Below, one piece after another: positions 7,865-15,672 of a stretch of 33,498 nt of DNA. How positions within the stretch are numbered: the stretch's first letter is position 1; each line of letters starts with the position of its first letter. A program made the position numbers and the translations under genes. The notes under the pieces are model-generated. The model saw only the letters and a program-made list of their open reading frames with translations. It made no database searches and was not told the DNA's origin. The stretch is from DATGEO01 sp035310015 (GTDB taxonomy: Bacteria > Chloroflexota > Dormibacteria > Dormibacterales > Dormibacteraceae): contig DATGEO010000084.1 in the NCBI GenBank assembly GCA_035310015.1, forward strand, positions 1-33,498, in the 5' to 3' direction.

Positions 7865-9111
7865 ACGTTTACGAGGCGCTTCGCATCGCCTTCGGAGGAC
7901 TGCTGGCCAACCGCCTGCGCAGCAGCCTCACCATGCTCGGCATCCTGATCGGCGTCGCGGCGGTGATCCTGCTGGTCGCGGTCGGCAACGGCGCGAGCGT
8001 GCAGATCAACAACCAGATCCAGTCCCTGGGCGCCAACGTCATCTACGTCTATCCCGCCAACGCGAAAAACGTTGGCGGCGTCTCGCAGGGCTTCGGTACC
8101 AGCCAGACCCTGACTCAAGGCGACGTCACCGCGATCAGCAGCCGCCAGCAGGATCCGGACGTGGCCGCCGCCATACCGGTCGCCCAGTCGGGCGGCCAGA
8201 TCACGTACGGCAGCCAGAACTACTTCGCGCCGACCACCGGCACCACGCCGGACTTCCTGACGGTGCGCAACTATCAGATCGCCGAGGGTGCCTTCTTCAC
8301 CGACGACGACGTCCTTGCGCAGCACCGTGTCGTCGTGATCGGGCAGACCGTGGTCGACAACCTGTTCGGCACCACCGACCCGGTCGGGCAGACGATCAAG
8401 ATCAACCGCCAGAGCTTCCGCGTCATCGGCGTCTTCGCCTCGAAGGGCGGCACCGGCTTCGGATCTCAGGACAACGTCGTGGTCGCGCCCATAACCGCGG
8501 TGTGGGCCTACCTCAGCGGCGCGCGCGGCGGCAAGAACATCAGCCAGATCGTCGCCTCGGCGACGTCAGCCAACACGGTGACGCAGGCCGAGACGGAGAT
8601 CACGACGATCCTGCTGCAGCGACACCAGATCTCAGACCCCAGCCAGGCCGACTTTCAGATCCTGAGCCAGCAGGACATCCTCAACCAGGCGAACTCCATC
8701 GCCGCCGCGCTGACCCTGGTGCTCGGGGCCATCGCCGGCATCTCGCTCGTGGTCGGCGGCATCGGGATCATGAACATCATGCTGGTCACCGTCACCGAGC
8801 GGACGCGGGAGATCGGCATTCGCAAGGCGATCGGCGCGCGCCGGCGTGACGTGCTGACCCAGTTCCTGATCGAGGCGATGGTGCTGAGCGGACTCGGAGG
8901 TGCGCTCGGCATCGCGGTCGGAGCGACGCTCGCCGCGGAAACGTCGCGCATTCCCGCCATCGCGTCATCCGGTTTCCCAGCGCCAGTCGTCTCCGGGCCG
9001 TCGGTGCTGCTCGCGTTTGGAGTGTCGGTCGGCATCGGCCTTTTCTTCGGCATCTATCCCGCCAACCGCGCGGCGCGGCTGCATCCCATCGAAGCCCTGA
9101 GGCACGAGTAG
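7861..9111 (+). CDS. FtsX/MacB-type ABC transporter permease
   Basis: The 416-residue protein has the MacB topology: one N-terminal membrane helix (about 20-42, RSSLTMLGILIGVAAVILLVA), an extracytoplasmic core domain of about 230 residues, then three C-terminal helices. The conserved TERTREIGIRKAIGARRRDV loop of FtsX permeases lies between the second and third helices, and the protein ends NRAARLHPIEALRHE, the standard coupling tail. In MacAB systems the permease moves substrates from the outer face of the membrane through the adaptor. Substrates of this clade range from macrolides to lipoproteins and peptides; here unknown. It overlaps the ATPase gene by four bases. Confidence 0.94.
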   Translation: MNVYEALRIAFGGLLANRLRSSLTMLGILIGVAAVILLVAVGNGASVQINNQIQSLGANVIYVYPANAKNVGGVSQGFGTSQTLTQGDVTAISSRQQDPDVAAAIPVAQSGGQITYGSQNYFAPTTGTTPDFLTVRNYQIAEGAFFTDDDVLAQHRVVVIGQTVVDNLFGTTDPVGQTIKINRQSFRVIGVFASKGGTGFGSQDNVVVAPITAVWAYLSGARGGKNISQIVASATSANTVTQAETEITTILLQRHQISDPSQADFQILSQQDILNQANSIAAALTLVLGAIAGISLVVGGIGIMNIMLVTVTERTREIGIRKAIGARRRDVLTQFLIEAMVLSGLGGALGIAVGATLAAETSRIPAIASSGFPAPVVSGPSVLLAFGVSVGIGLFFGIYPANRAARLHPIEALRHE

Positions 9112-9123
9112 AGGAGTGGTTCC

Positions 9124-9594
9124 ATGAAAGTCCTGGTCGTCGCCCTTGCCATCGTCGTTGGCATCCTCGGCGGGTTTTACGGCGGCTACAAGGTCGGTCA
9201 GAACAACGTGTCGGCAGCCAGCTCGTCGTCGACGGGCAATCGCGGCGGCGGCCAGTTTCCGAACGGCCGCGGCGCCTTCGCGGCGGGAGCCTGCCCGTCC
9301 CCGGGTGCGGCTTCGCCCTCACCGGGCAGCCTGGCCCTCGCGCGCGGGACGGTCACCAACCTGAGCTCGACCTCCATGACCGTGAGCCTCCCCGGCTGTG
9401 ACGTGACCGTGAAGCTCACCACCACCACGTCGGTCTCGAAGAACGTCGCCGGCTCGACGTCGGACCTCGCCGACAACCAGATGGTGATCGTGGCCGGCAC
9501 GCGCCAGGCGGACGGCTCGATCGTCGCCCAGTCCGTCCAGATCGGCGGCGGGCGCGGACCGGGGGCAGGGACGAACCCGACCGCGGGCGGCTAG
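9124..9594 (+). CDS. exported DUF5666-type protein
   Basis: The 156-residue protein has an N-terminal hydrophobic signal or anchor (residues 1-20) followed by GGYKVGQNN, then a low-complexity Ser/Gly/Pro linker (about 30-70). A compact beta-rich domain (about 72-140) reads ARGTVTNLSSTSMTVSL ... LADNQMVIVAGTRQADGSI. That repeating 'xGxVxxvssxsltv ... G..V.V.G....DGs' layout is the DUF5666 pattern (OB-like). It ends in a Gly-rich tail. It lies 12 nt after the permease gene and is probably the last member of the sigma/exporter operon. It may be an exported accessory or substrate of the pump; its function is unknown. Confidence 0.75.
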   Translation: MKVLVVALAIVVGILGGFYGGYKVGQNNVSAASSSSTGNRGGGQFPNGRGAFAAGACPSPGAASPSPGSLALARGTVTNLSSTSMTVSLPGCDVTVKLTTTTSVSKNVAGSTSDLADNQMVIVAGTRQADGSIVAQSVQIGGGRGPGAGTNPTAGG

Positions 9595-9682
9595 CGATCC
9601 GTGCCGGCCAGGCTGGTGTCGGCGCTGATCGCGCTCGTGCTGGGCCTCGCCCGGGCGGGACCGCGAGAGAGGTTCTAGGGCG

Positions 9683-10180
9683 CTAGTGGCCGAAGGCCTT
9701 TTCGTACCAGGCGACGTCCCAGTACCGGCCGAACTTCCGCCCCTGCTCGGTGTACAGCCCCGCCCTCTTGAACCCGAACTTCTCGTAGAGGGCGATGGAG
9801 GCGGGGTTGGGCAGCGAGATGCCCGCGTACGCTCGGTGCACGTCCTCGCCGCGCAACGCGTCGAAGAGCGCCGCGTACAGCTTGGTCCCAATGCCTTTGC
9901 CCGTCGCCTCGGGCGCGAGGTAGATGCTGGTCTCGATCGACGTCTCGTAAGCGGGCTTGATGCGGTACCGGCTGCTCGACGCGTAGCCGGCCACGTCGTC
10001 GCCATCGATGGCGACGAGTACGCGGTACCTGCCGGCGCTGCCGTAGTGGCTGAACCACTCGCGGCGGGCATCCATCGCCATCGGTTCGACGTCGAAGGTG
10101 TAATGCGCGTTCGCGACGTAATCGTTGTAGACGTCGTTCAAGCCCGGAAGGTCTGCCTCCGTCGCGGGCCTCACGTTCAC
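9683..10180 (-). CDS. GNAT acetyltransferase, phosphinothricin-acetyltransferase-like
   Basis: The 165-residue protein starts at GTG 10180 (VNVRPATEADLPGL). An earlier in-frame start at 10249 would run into folB and adds non-family sequence. The acetyl-CoA loop is LAPEATGKGIGTKLY, followed by NPASIALYEKFGFKRAG, and the C-terminus reads GRKFGRYWDVAWYEK. That ending is characteristic of the PAT/Bar-like branch, which acetylates phosphinothricin, methionine sulfone or related amino compounds. The true substrate cannot be told. A TAGACT box ends 8 nt before the GTG with no Shine-Dalgarno, pointing to a leaderless mRNA. It is divergent from folB with a 43-nt gap. Confidence 0.88.
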   Translation of the reverse strand: MNVRPATEADLPGLNDVYNDYVANAHYTFDVEPMAMDARREWFSHYGSAGRYRVLVAIDGDDVAGYASSSRYRIKPAYETSIETSIYLAPEATGKGIGTKLYAALFDALRGEDVHRAYAGISLPNPASIALYEKFGFKRAGLYTEQGRKFGRYWDVAWYEKAFGH

Positions 10181-10188
10181 GGTCCGCA

Positions 10189-10194
10189 AGTCTA
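10189..10194 (-). promoter_or_regulatory. -10 box, probable leaderless GNAT gene
   Basis: TAGACT on the minus strand lies 8 nt before the GTG at 10180, the distance expected if transcription starts at the start codon. It belongs to the recurring TAnnnT-plus-7/8-nt pattern in this window. Confidence 0.45.
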
Positions 10195-10210
10195 GGCAAA
10201 ACAATGGCGC

Positions 10211-10216
10211 GACAAT
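10211..10216 (+). promoter_or_regulatory. -10-like box of folB, probable leaderless start
   Basis: GACAAT lies exactly 7 nt before the TTG of folB. The nine-base context GCGACAATT is repeated at the same distance before folD (12134-12142), and neither gene has a Shine-Dalgarno. This suggests shared leaderless promoters for two folate genes. Confidence 0.45.
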
Positions 10217-10223
10217 TAGCGCC

Positions 10224-10580
10224 TTGGACCGCATCGAGCTCGACGGCATGGTGTTCAGCGGGCGTCACGGCGTCAGCGACGCGGAGCGCGCCCGCGCGCA
10301 GCGGTTCACGGTCGACATCGAGGTGGAGACGAGCGTCGCCCGGGCGGGCAAGAGCGACCACATCTCCGACACGGTCGACTACCGCGAGCTGCGCGCCATC
10401 GCCAAAGACGTCATCACCGGACCCTCCGCGCATCTGATCGAAGCGCTGGCGGAGCGCATCGCGACCCGGGCGCTTGGCGTGCACGGCGTCAAGGCGGTGT
10501 CGGTGCGGGTGTCCAAGCAGCCGGCGAGCATGAAGCCGATCGGCGCGGCCGCCGTTCGCATCAGGCGCGCACGCGCATGA
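10224..10580 (+). CDS. folB: dihydroneopterin aldolase
   Basis: The 118-residue protein converts 7,8-dihydroneopterin to 6-hydroxymethyl-dihydropterin and glycolaldehyde in folate synthesis. It starts MDRIELDGMVFSGRHGVSDAE, the classic FolB N-terminus with the catalytic/binding Glu (Glu21), and contains SDTVDYREL and HLIEALAERIA. The active-site lysine is in VRVSKQPASM (Lys98). The TTG start is fixed by this alignment; the internal ATG at 10248 would cut off the first strand. Its stop overlaps the larC ATG (ATGA). folD and folC follow downstream, so this is a partial folate cluster without folP, folE or folK in view. Confidence 0.94.
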   Translation: MDRIELDGMVFSGRHGVSDAERARAQRFTVDIEVETSVARAGKSDHISDTVDYRELRAIAKDVITGPSAHLIEALAERIATRALGVHGVKAVSVRVSKQPASMKPIGAAAVRIRRARA

Positions 10581-11731
10581 CCATCGCTTACTTCGACTGC
10601 TTCTCGGGCATCTCCGGCGACATGACGCTCGGCGCCCTCATCGACGCGGGCGCCGACGCCACTCGCGTCGACGCCGCGGTCGAGGCGCTCGCCCTCAGCG
10701 ACGAGGTCACGATCGCGATCCGCCGCGAGCAGCGCGGGCATGTCGGCGGCACACGCGTGGCCGTCAGCGCCAGAGAGCGCACGCGGCGGAATGTGCGAGA
10801 GCTGCGCGCCAAGATCGATGCGGCCCAGCTGCCCGACCAGGTGCGGCGGCCCGCGCAGGCGGCGCTGGCGCTGCTGGCTGCGGCCGAGGGACGCGTGCAT
10901 GACCGCGACCCGGATGACGCCCACCTTCACCAGCTCGGCGGCGCTGACACGCTCATCGACCTGGTCGGTGCTTTCTGGCTGCTCGACAGCCTCGGGGTGT
11001 CGCAGGTCTACGCGTCGCCGCTGCCCGCGCCTCGTGGCCGCGCCGGGAACATGCCGCTGCCCGCGCCCGCGAGCCTGCGGGTGCTGGCCGGCACCGGCGC
11101 GGTGTTCGAGGCGACGGCCGAGACGAAGGAGCTCGTGACCCCGACGGGCGCTGCCATCCTCGCCGTGTCGGCGAAGTTCGAGCGCCCGGCGCTCGAGCTG
11201 AAGTCCATCGGCTACGGCATCGGCGAGCGGGAAACCCCGGGCAACGCGCTCGCCGTGTGGATCGGAGAGGAGATCTCGATCGAGACCGGCGTGACCGTGA
11301 TCGAGACCAACGTCGACGACATGGCGCCGAACCTGGTGGCGGCGCTGGCCGAAGACCTGATGGGCGCCGGCGCGCTCGACGTGACGGTCACGCCCGCGCT
11401 GATGAAGAAGGGTAGGCCGGGGCATGTGATCGCCGTCATGTCAAGTCCCGACCAGGTCGCCCGCCTCACCGATCACCTGCTGCGGCGCAGCACCACCCTC
11501 GGCGTCCGCATCTCGCCGGTCAGGCGCGTGATCGCCGGGCGGCGGGTCATCCAGGTCGAGACGCCCCTCGGCACCGCCGGCGTCAAGGTCAAGGAGCTGG
11601 GCGGCCGGCCCCTGGATGTCACGCCCGAGTACGAGGACTGTCGCCGGATCGCCCGCGAGCGCGCTCTCGACCTCCGCGAGGTGATGCGCGTCGTCACCGA
11701 AGCGGCGCGCCGGGAGCTGGGACTGAGCTAG
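10577..11731 (+). CDS. larC: LarC-family nickel pincer cofactor synthesis protein
   Basis: The 384-residue protein opens AYFDCFSGISGDMTLGALIDAGAD, diagnostic of LarC (DUF111). It continues with DAHLHQLGGADTLIDLVGAF, ELVTPTGAAIL and, in the C-terminal part, ETNVDDMAPNLVAAL and MKKGRPGHVI. LarC inserts nickel into the pincer nucleotide of lactate racemase and related enzymes in a CTP-dependent step. Here both LarC halves lie in one uninterrupted frame, whereas Lactiplantibacillus splits them by a frameshift. Neither larB, larE nor larA is in the window. Translation is coupled to folB by an ATGA overlap, an odd partner for a nickel cofactor gene. Confidence 0.93.
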   Translation: MTIAYFDCFSGISGDMTLGALIDAGADATRVDAAVEALALSDEVTIAIRREQRGHVGGTRVAVSARERTRRNVRELRAKIDAAQLPDQVRRPAQAALALLAAAEGRVHDRDPDDAHLHQLGGADTLIDLVGAFWLLDSLGVSQVYASPLPAPRGRAGNMPLPAPASLRVLAGTGAVFEATAETKELVTPTGAAILAVSAKFERPALELKSIGYGIGERETPGNALAVWIGEEISIETGVTVIETNVDDMAPNLVAALAEDLMGAGALDVTVTPALMKKGRPGHVIAVMSSPDQVARLTDHLLRRSTTLGVRISPVRRVIAGRRVIQVETPLGTAGVKVKELGGRPLDVTPEYEDCRRIARERALDLREVMRVVTEAARRELGLS

Positions 11732-11741
11732 AGGGCCGGTT

Positions 11742-11758
11742 GGCGGGTCTGGCCCGCC
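11742..11758 (+). other. small hairpin between larC and the next gene
   Basis: GGCGGG (11742-11747) pairs with CCCGCC (11753-11758) around a five-base loop, 10 nt after the larC stop and one base before the next ATG. There is no T-tract. It may slow transcription or mask the start of the following gene. Confidence 0.3.
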
Positions 11759-11759
11759 C

Positions 11760-12116
11760 ATGCGTTTCCTTTACATGGGCTGGATCGTCGCGCTGATCGT
11801 CGTGTTCCTGATCCTGTTCGTGATCGCGCAGTCCGCGAGCTACTACCGGCGGAGCTGGAGCATCGCCGACTCGGAGGTCGGCGGGCAGGACAGCGTCGCG
11901 GTGTCGGCCGCGGTGGGCATCGGCTCGGGCGTGCTGGTGCTGCTCCTGCTGCTGCTCCTGTACCTCGGGCTCACGCGTTTCGATTGGCTGGGCCATCTCT
12001 CGCCCGGCGCCTCCCACCCCGCCTCACCCGTGCCCATCGTGAGTCCCGCCAATCCGGCCAACGGCCTGCCGGGCTCGACGCCGTCGGCATCGCCCAGCGC
12101 CAAGGCCACGCCCTAG
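11760..12116 (+). CDS. small two-helix membrane protein, unknown
   Basis: The 118-residue protein has membrane helices at about 8-24 (IVALIVVFLILFVIA) and 49-69 (IGSGVLVLLLLLLLYLGL). A short charged/aromatic loop (YYRRSWSIAD) separates them, and a Pro/Ser/Ala-rich tail ends the protein. I recognise no family. No Shine-Dalgarno precedes the ATG at 11760, and a hairpin sits directly upstream; an alternative ATG is at 11775. It lies between larC and folD in the same direction. Open frame, hydrophobic pattern and position support a real gene, but no function can be given. Confidence 0.6.
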   Translation: MRFLYMGWIVALIVVFLILFVIAQSASYYRRSWSIADSEVGGQDSVAVSAAVGIGSGVLVLLLLLLLYLGLTRFDWLGHLSPGASHPASPVPIVSPANPANGLPGSTPSASPSAKATP

Positions 12117-12135
12117 CCCGTTTGCTCCGACCCGC

Positions 12136-12141
12136 GACAAT
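12136..12141 (+). promoter_or_regulatory. -10-like box of folD, probable leaderless start
   Basis: GACAAT lies exactly 7 nt before the folD ATG, inside GCGACAATT, the same nine bases at the same distance as before folB. No Shine-Dalgarno is present. Confidence 0.45.
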
Positions 12142-12148
12142 TGCCGGC

Positions 12149-13000
12149 ATGACGGCGCGGGTGATGGACGGCCGGGCGCTGGCCGCCCAGATCTTCGAGG
12201 ACATTGCGGCCCAGGTCGCGGCCAGGGTGGCTGAAGGCAAGCCGCCGCCGGCTCTGGCCACCATCCTCGTCGGCGACGACCCCGCCTCCGCGACCTATGT
12301 CCGCGCGAAGCAGCGAAACGCGGCGCGAGCCGGCATCGGGGCGCAGGACCACCGCCTCCCGGCGAGCACGACGACCGAGCAGCTGACCTCGCTCGTCGCC
12401 GAGCTCAACGCGGACGACACCGTGAGCGGCGTTCTCATCCAGCAGCCGGTGCCCGCACAGATAGATATGACGCGCGTGATCGCCGCCCTGGACCCGGTGA
12501 AGGACGTCGACGGTTTTCATCCCGTCAACGCCGGCCTGGTCTCGCTTGGCCTGCCCGGCGCGGTCGAGCCGTGCACCCCCGCCGGCATCATCGAGCTGCT
12601 GAGGCACTCAGGCGTGCAGTTGGCAGGCGCGAACGCTGTCATCGTCGGCCGCAGCAACCTCGTCGGCAAGCCGGTCGCGCTCCTGCTGCTCAAGCAGAAC
12701 GCGACCGTGACCATATGCCACACGAAGACGCGCGACCTCGCGGCGCACACCCGCAGCGCCGACATCCTCATCGCCGCCGCGGGCAAGCTGGGCCTCATCA
12801 GCAAAGACATGGTCAAACCCCGCGCGGCGGTCGTCGACGTCGGCGCCAGCTGGGTCGACGGCCGGCAGGTCGGCGACCTTGGGCCGGGTGTCGACGAGGT
12901 CGCGGGCTGGCTGACGCCGAATCCCGGCGGGGTGGGACCGATGACCCGCGCGATGCTCATCCGCAACACGTTTCAGGCGGAGGCGCGACGTCGCCCGTAG
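12149..13000 (+). CDS. folD: bifunctional methylenetetrahydrofolate dehydrogenase/cyclohydrolase
   Basis: The 283-residue FolD interconverts 5,10-methylene- and 10-formyl-tetrahydrofolate using NADP. Tyr50 and Lys54 fall in the conserved ATYVRAKQRNAARAGI motif. GVLIQQPVP, DVDGFHPVNAG and PCTPAGIIELL follow, then the nucleotide-binding loop VIVGRSNLVGKPVA and the closing PNPGGVGPMTRAML. Length is normal. The frame is open further upstream, but ATG 12149 gives the standard N-terminus (MTARVMDGRALAAQI). The conserved LPLP-type loop reads QQPVP, a common variation. folC begins seven bases after the stop, so the two are probably co-transcribed. Confidence 0.96.
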   Translation: MTARVMDGRALAAQIFEDIAAQVAARVAEGKPPPALATILVGDDPASATYVRAKQRNAARAGIGAQDHRLPASTTTEQLTSLVAELNADDTVSGVLIQQPVPAQIDMTRVIAALDPVKDVDGFHPVNAGLVSLGLPGAVEPCTPAGIIELLRHSGVQLAGANAVIVGRSNLVGKPVALLLLKQNATVTICHTKTRDLAAHTRSADILIAAAGKLGLISKDMVKPRAAVVDVGASWVDGRQVGDLGPGVDEVAGWLTPNPGGVGPMTRAMLIRNTFQAEARRRP

Positions 13001-13007
13001 TGGCGCG

Positions 13008-14291
13008 ATGACCTATCTGGAGACCCTGGACCACATGTCCAGGCTCGGCCGCTTCGGCATGAAGCTCGGTACCGAGCGCACGCGCGCGATTCTCGACCGC
13101 CTGGGCGCGATCGACCGAGGGATGAAGGGCGTGCTGATCGCCGGCACCAACGGCAAGGGATCGACCGGCGCTTGCATCGCTTCGATCCTCAAGGAGGACG
13201 GGCACGCGGTCGGCTTCATGCCCAAGCCGCACCTCATCTCGTACACGGAGCGCATCCAGCTGAACGGCGAGCCCATCAGCGAGACGGATTTTGTCGCGGC
13301 GTTCGAAGCCATCAGGCCCACGCTCGACTCCGTGGCCGCGGAGCTGGGACAGGCGACGGAGTTCGAGATGCTCACGGCGATGGCGATCGCGCATCTGGCG
13401 CCGCGCGTCGACGAGCTCGTTTGCGAGGTGGGCCTCGGCGGCCGCCTGGACGCCACCAACGCGCTCGACCTGGGCGTGGCGGTGATCACCAACGTCGACC
13501 TCGACCATCAGAAGTATCTCGGCGACACCATCGAACAGATCGCGAACGAGAAGGCCGCGATCATCAAACCCGGCAACCGGGTCGTCACCGGATGCGAGGG
13601 AGCCGCGCTGGCGGTGGTCGAGAACCATGCCCGCGCCGCGGATGCGGAGATTTGGCGTCTCGGGCGTGAGATTCGTCTCGAGTCCTCGTCCCGCGGCTGG
13701 GCGGGCCACGTGCTCGACGTCAGCGGCCCAGGCTTCTCTCACCATGGCCTCGAGCTGGCCCTGGCCGGCGACTATCAGCCCACCAATGCCGCGCTGGCGG
13801 TCGCGAGCGCGCACGCGATGGGCGACGTCTCCGAGGAGGCCGTTCGCCGCGGGCTGGCCTCGGTGGTATGGCCGGGGCGGCTGCAGGTCGTGGCCCAAAG
13901 GCCGCGCGTCATCCTCGACGGCGGCCACAACCCGGCGGCGATGGCCAGGGCCGGGGCCTCACTGCGGGCGCTCATCGGCGACGCGAGGCTGGTCGCGGTG
14001 TTCGGGATGCTGAGCGAGAGGGACCCGCACATCCTGCTGGCGGCCTTGCGAACGCTCTCGCCGGACGCCGCCGTTTTCACCGAGGCCGCGAGCGCCGGCG
14101 GCCACGCGATCGAGGCCGCGCAGCTGGCGGCGGTCTACGGACCCGGAGCGGAGGCTGTGACATCGGCCGAGGCGGCGCTCGCCCGGGCCCGGCAGCTCGC
14201 GGGACCGGACGGCAACGTCCTCGTCTGCGGCTCGCTGTATCTCGTGGGCGAGATCCTCGAGCTCACGCAGCGGGCTTCGAACCGCCGGTAG
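13008..14291 (+). CDS. folC: folylpolyglutamate synthase/dihydrofolate synthase
   Basis: The 427-residue Mur-ligase-type protein adds glutamate to folates and may also make dihydrofolate from dihydropteroate. The P-loop is IAGTNGKGST (44-53). LVCEVGLGGRLDATNAL is the second family signature, followed by NVDLDHQKYLGDT and an NEKAAIIKPG loop. The C-terminal domain contains ILDGGHNPAAM and VFGMLSERD, also standard. The ATG at 13008 lies close behind folD without a good Shine-Dalgarno. It ends three bases before the convergent membrane-protein gene. Together with folB and folD it makes a small folate operon. Confidence 0.95.
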   Translation: MTYLETLDHMSRLGRFGMKLGTERTRAILDRLGAIDRGMKGVLIAGTNGKGSTGACIASILKEDGHAVGFMPKPHLISYTERIQLNGEPISETDFVAAFEAIRPTLDSVAAELGQATEFEMLTAMAIAHLAPRVDELVCEVGLGGRLDATNALDLGVAVITNVDLDHQKYLGDTIEQIANEKAAIIKPGNRVVTGCEGAALAVVENHARAADAEIWRLGREIRLESSSRGWAGHVLDVSGPGFSHHGLELALAGDYQPTNAALAVASAHAMGDVSEEAVRRGLASVVWPGRLQVVAQRPRVILDGGHNPAAMARAGASLRALIGDARLVAVFGMLSERDPHILLAALRTLSPDAAVFTEAASAGGHAIEAAQLAAVYGPGAEAVTSAEAALARARQLAGPDGNVLVCGSLYLVGEILELTQRASNRR

Positions 14292-14294
14292 AGG

Positions 14295-14738
14295 TCAGCG
14301 AAAGCTGGCGAGCCGGCGGATGTCGATGCGCCATTCCCGCTCGCGCGCCCGCGCGAACAGCGAAAGGAGGTAAACGCAGCCCGCGGTCATCGGCAGCAGC
14401 AGCACGGCGCCGACGAGCGCCCACTGCCAGCCGCCGCTGAAGAGAAGCCCGCCGACCAGGATCACGGCCAGCGCCAGGCCGCCCCCGCCGACCACGAGGT
14501 CGTTCGCCGAACGCGCGCCGGTCGCTGCCGCCGCCGGACTCGGCTTGGCCGGCGCCGCGGGCGAATGCGGGCGCTTCGGGACCAGCCCGTAGAGCAGGAC
14601 GCCGACGCCCGCGAGGCCCGCCAGCAGGGTGACGATCTCGGCAATGAGGCCTTCGCGCGTGTCGGCGACATTGGTCGCCGCGAAGAACGCGATGGCGATC
14701 AGCACGAGGCCGGCGACGATGGCGACCGCTCGGGTCAT
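14295..14738 (-). CDS. four-helix membrane protein, unknown
   Basis: The 147-residue protein has hydrophobic segments at about 3-22, 34-52, 83-101 and 105-128. A Pro/Ala/Lys-rich cytoplasmic linker (about 54-78) separates the second and third, and the tail is basic. No family is recognised. Its ATG overlaps the stop of the upstream SDR gene by four bases (ATGA), so it is translated from the same mRNA. The two may form a functional pair, but nothing in the sequence says what it does. Confidence 0.65.
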   Translation of the reverse strand: MTRAVAIVAGLVLIAIAFFAATNVADTREGLIAEIVTLLAGLAGVGVLLYGLVPKRPHSPAAPAKPSPAAAATGARSANDLVVGGGGLALAVILVGGLLFSGGWQWALVGAVLLLPMTAGCVYLLSLFARAREREWRIDIRRLASFR

Positions 14739-15517
14739 CGCGAGCTGGCCGCGAGGATGCCCGCCCTCAGCCTCCGCATACCGCGGAGCCAGCGGTCGTA
14801 GTCACCGGCCTTGCGCTGAAAGTAGCCGGCGACCTCGGGGTGCGGAAGGATCAAGAAGGATTCGCGGCGGATGCCTTCCACGACGATGTCGGCCACCTCT
14901 TCGGGCTCGAGCGCGGTCGCGGTCAGGAACTCGATGCCCACGCGCGACTCGGCCGCCAGCATGTCGGTCTTAACTCCCTGCGGGCAAAGGCACGAAACGC
15001 GTATGCCCTCGTCGCCATGGGCGATCGACAGCCACTCGAACAGGGAAAGGGCCGCGGCCTTGGTGACGCCGTAGGGCGCGGCGAAGACGTGGTTGAGCAG
15101 ACCCGCCGCGGAGACGGTGCCGAGGAGATAGCCCTCCTTGCGGCTCAGCATTCCAGGGAGCACATGCCTCGCCACGTACACGTGGGCCATGACGTTTACG
15201 TCCCAGATGCGCTGCCATTCGGCGGCCGGCGCCTCCGGCCCCCCGGCGACGGCGATGCCGGCGTTGGAGCAGAAGATGTCGATCCGCCCGTGGTCGGCCT
15301 CCGCCCGCTCGACCAAACGCCGGACATCGGCTTCCTGGCTGACGTCGCACTCCACCGCGAAGCCGTGAATCTCATCGGCCACCGCCTTCGCGCCCTCTCC
15401 GTTGACGTCGGCTACGACCACGGCGGAAGCGCCCCCCGAGGCGAACCGCCGAGCCAGGGCCCGGCCGATGCCCCGGGCCGCACCGGTCACGACTACAACC
15501 CGGCCTTCTACCTCCAT
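14735..15517 (-). CDS. SDR-family NAD(P)-dependent oxidoreductase
   Basis: The 260-residue classical short-chain dehydrogenase has the cofactor loop TGAARGIG (11-18), an acidic VADVNGE after beta-2 suggesting NAD(H) preference, and NAG (85-87). The catalytic triad is Ser137, Tyr149 and Lys153 (YGVTK). The ATG at 15517 gives MEVEGRVVVVTG; an in-frame upstream start at 15586 adds 23 residues that do not look like family sequence. Substrate is unknown; the class oxidises or reduces alcohols, ketones and sugars. The divergent HxlR gene is a likely regulator. A TAGACT hexamer lies 11 nt before the ATG as a possible -10. Confidence 0.92.
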   Translation of the reverse strand: MEVEGRVVVVTGAARGIGRALARRFASGGASAVVVADVNGEGAKAVADEIHGFAVECDVSQEADVRRLVERAEADHGRIDIFCSNAGIAVAGGPEAPAAEWQRIWDVNVMAHVYVARHVLPGMLSRKEGYLLGTVSAAGLLNHVFAAPYGVTKAAALSLFEWLSIAHGDEGIRVSCLCPQGVKTDMLAAESRVGIEFLTATALEPEEVADIVVEGIRRESFLILPHPEVAGYFQRKAGDYDRWLRGMRRLRAGILAASSR

Positions 15518-15544
15518 GCAGCCCCCGGAGTCTACGTCCGGGCC

Positions 15545-15558
15545 GTGGAGTTTTCCAC
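15545..15558. repeat. short inverted repeat in the SDR/HxlR divergent region
   Basis: GTGGA (15545-15549) and TCCAC (15554-15558) are inverted around four bases. It lies upstream of the SDR gene and could be half of a regulator-binding arrangement; weak on its own. Confidence 0.25.
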
Positions 15559-15616
15559 ATGCCGAGCGCGTGCGCGGCTCAAGCAAGCGGCTGTCGAAGG
15601 CGCGAGTCGATGCTCA

Positions 15617-15635
15617 GAAAAATATCTCGAAAAAT
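15617..15635. promoter_or_regulatory. AT-rich direct repeats, possible HxlR binding site
   Basis: GAAAAAT occurs at 15617-15623 and again at 15629-15635, a 12-bp period close to one helical turn, in an otherwise GC-rich 169-bp divergent spacer. Binding by the HxlR protein encoded next door is inference. Confidence 0.35.
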
Positions 15636-15672
15636 GCAAGAGGCGCGGCCGTTGCTGACCGCCGTTAGCGAA

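Noticed and set aside
9648..9657. CGCCCGGGCG palindrome between the convergent DUF5666 and GNAT genes
   Set aside because: Arms are contiguous with no loop and no T-tract, so it is not a credible terminator; such GC palindromes are expected by composition.
9601..9678. 25-codon GTG open frame after the DUF5666 gene (a short hydrophobic peptide)
   Set aside because: It could be a tiny membrane peptide, but there is no ribosome binding site and no way to separate it from chance in GC-rich DNA.
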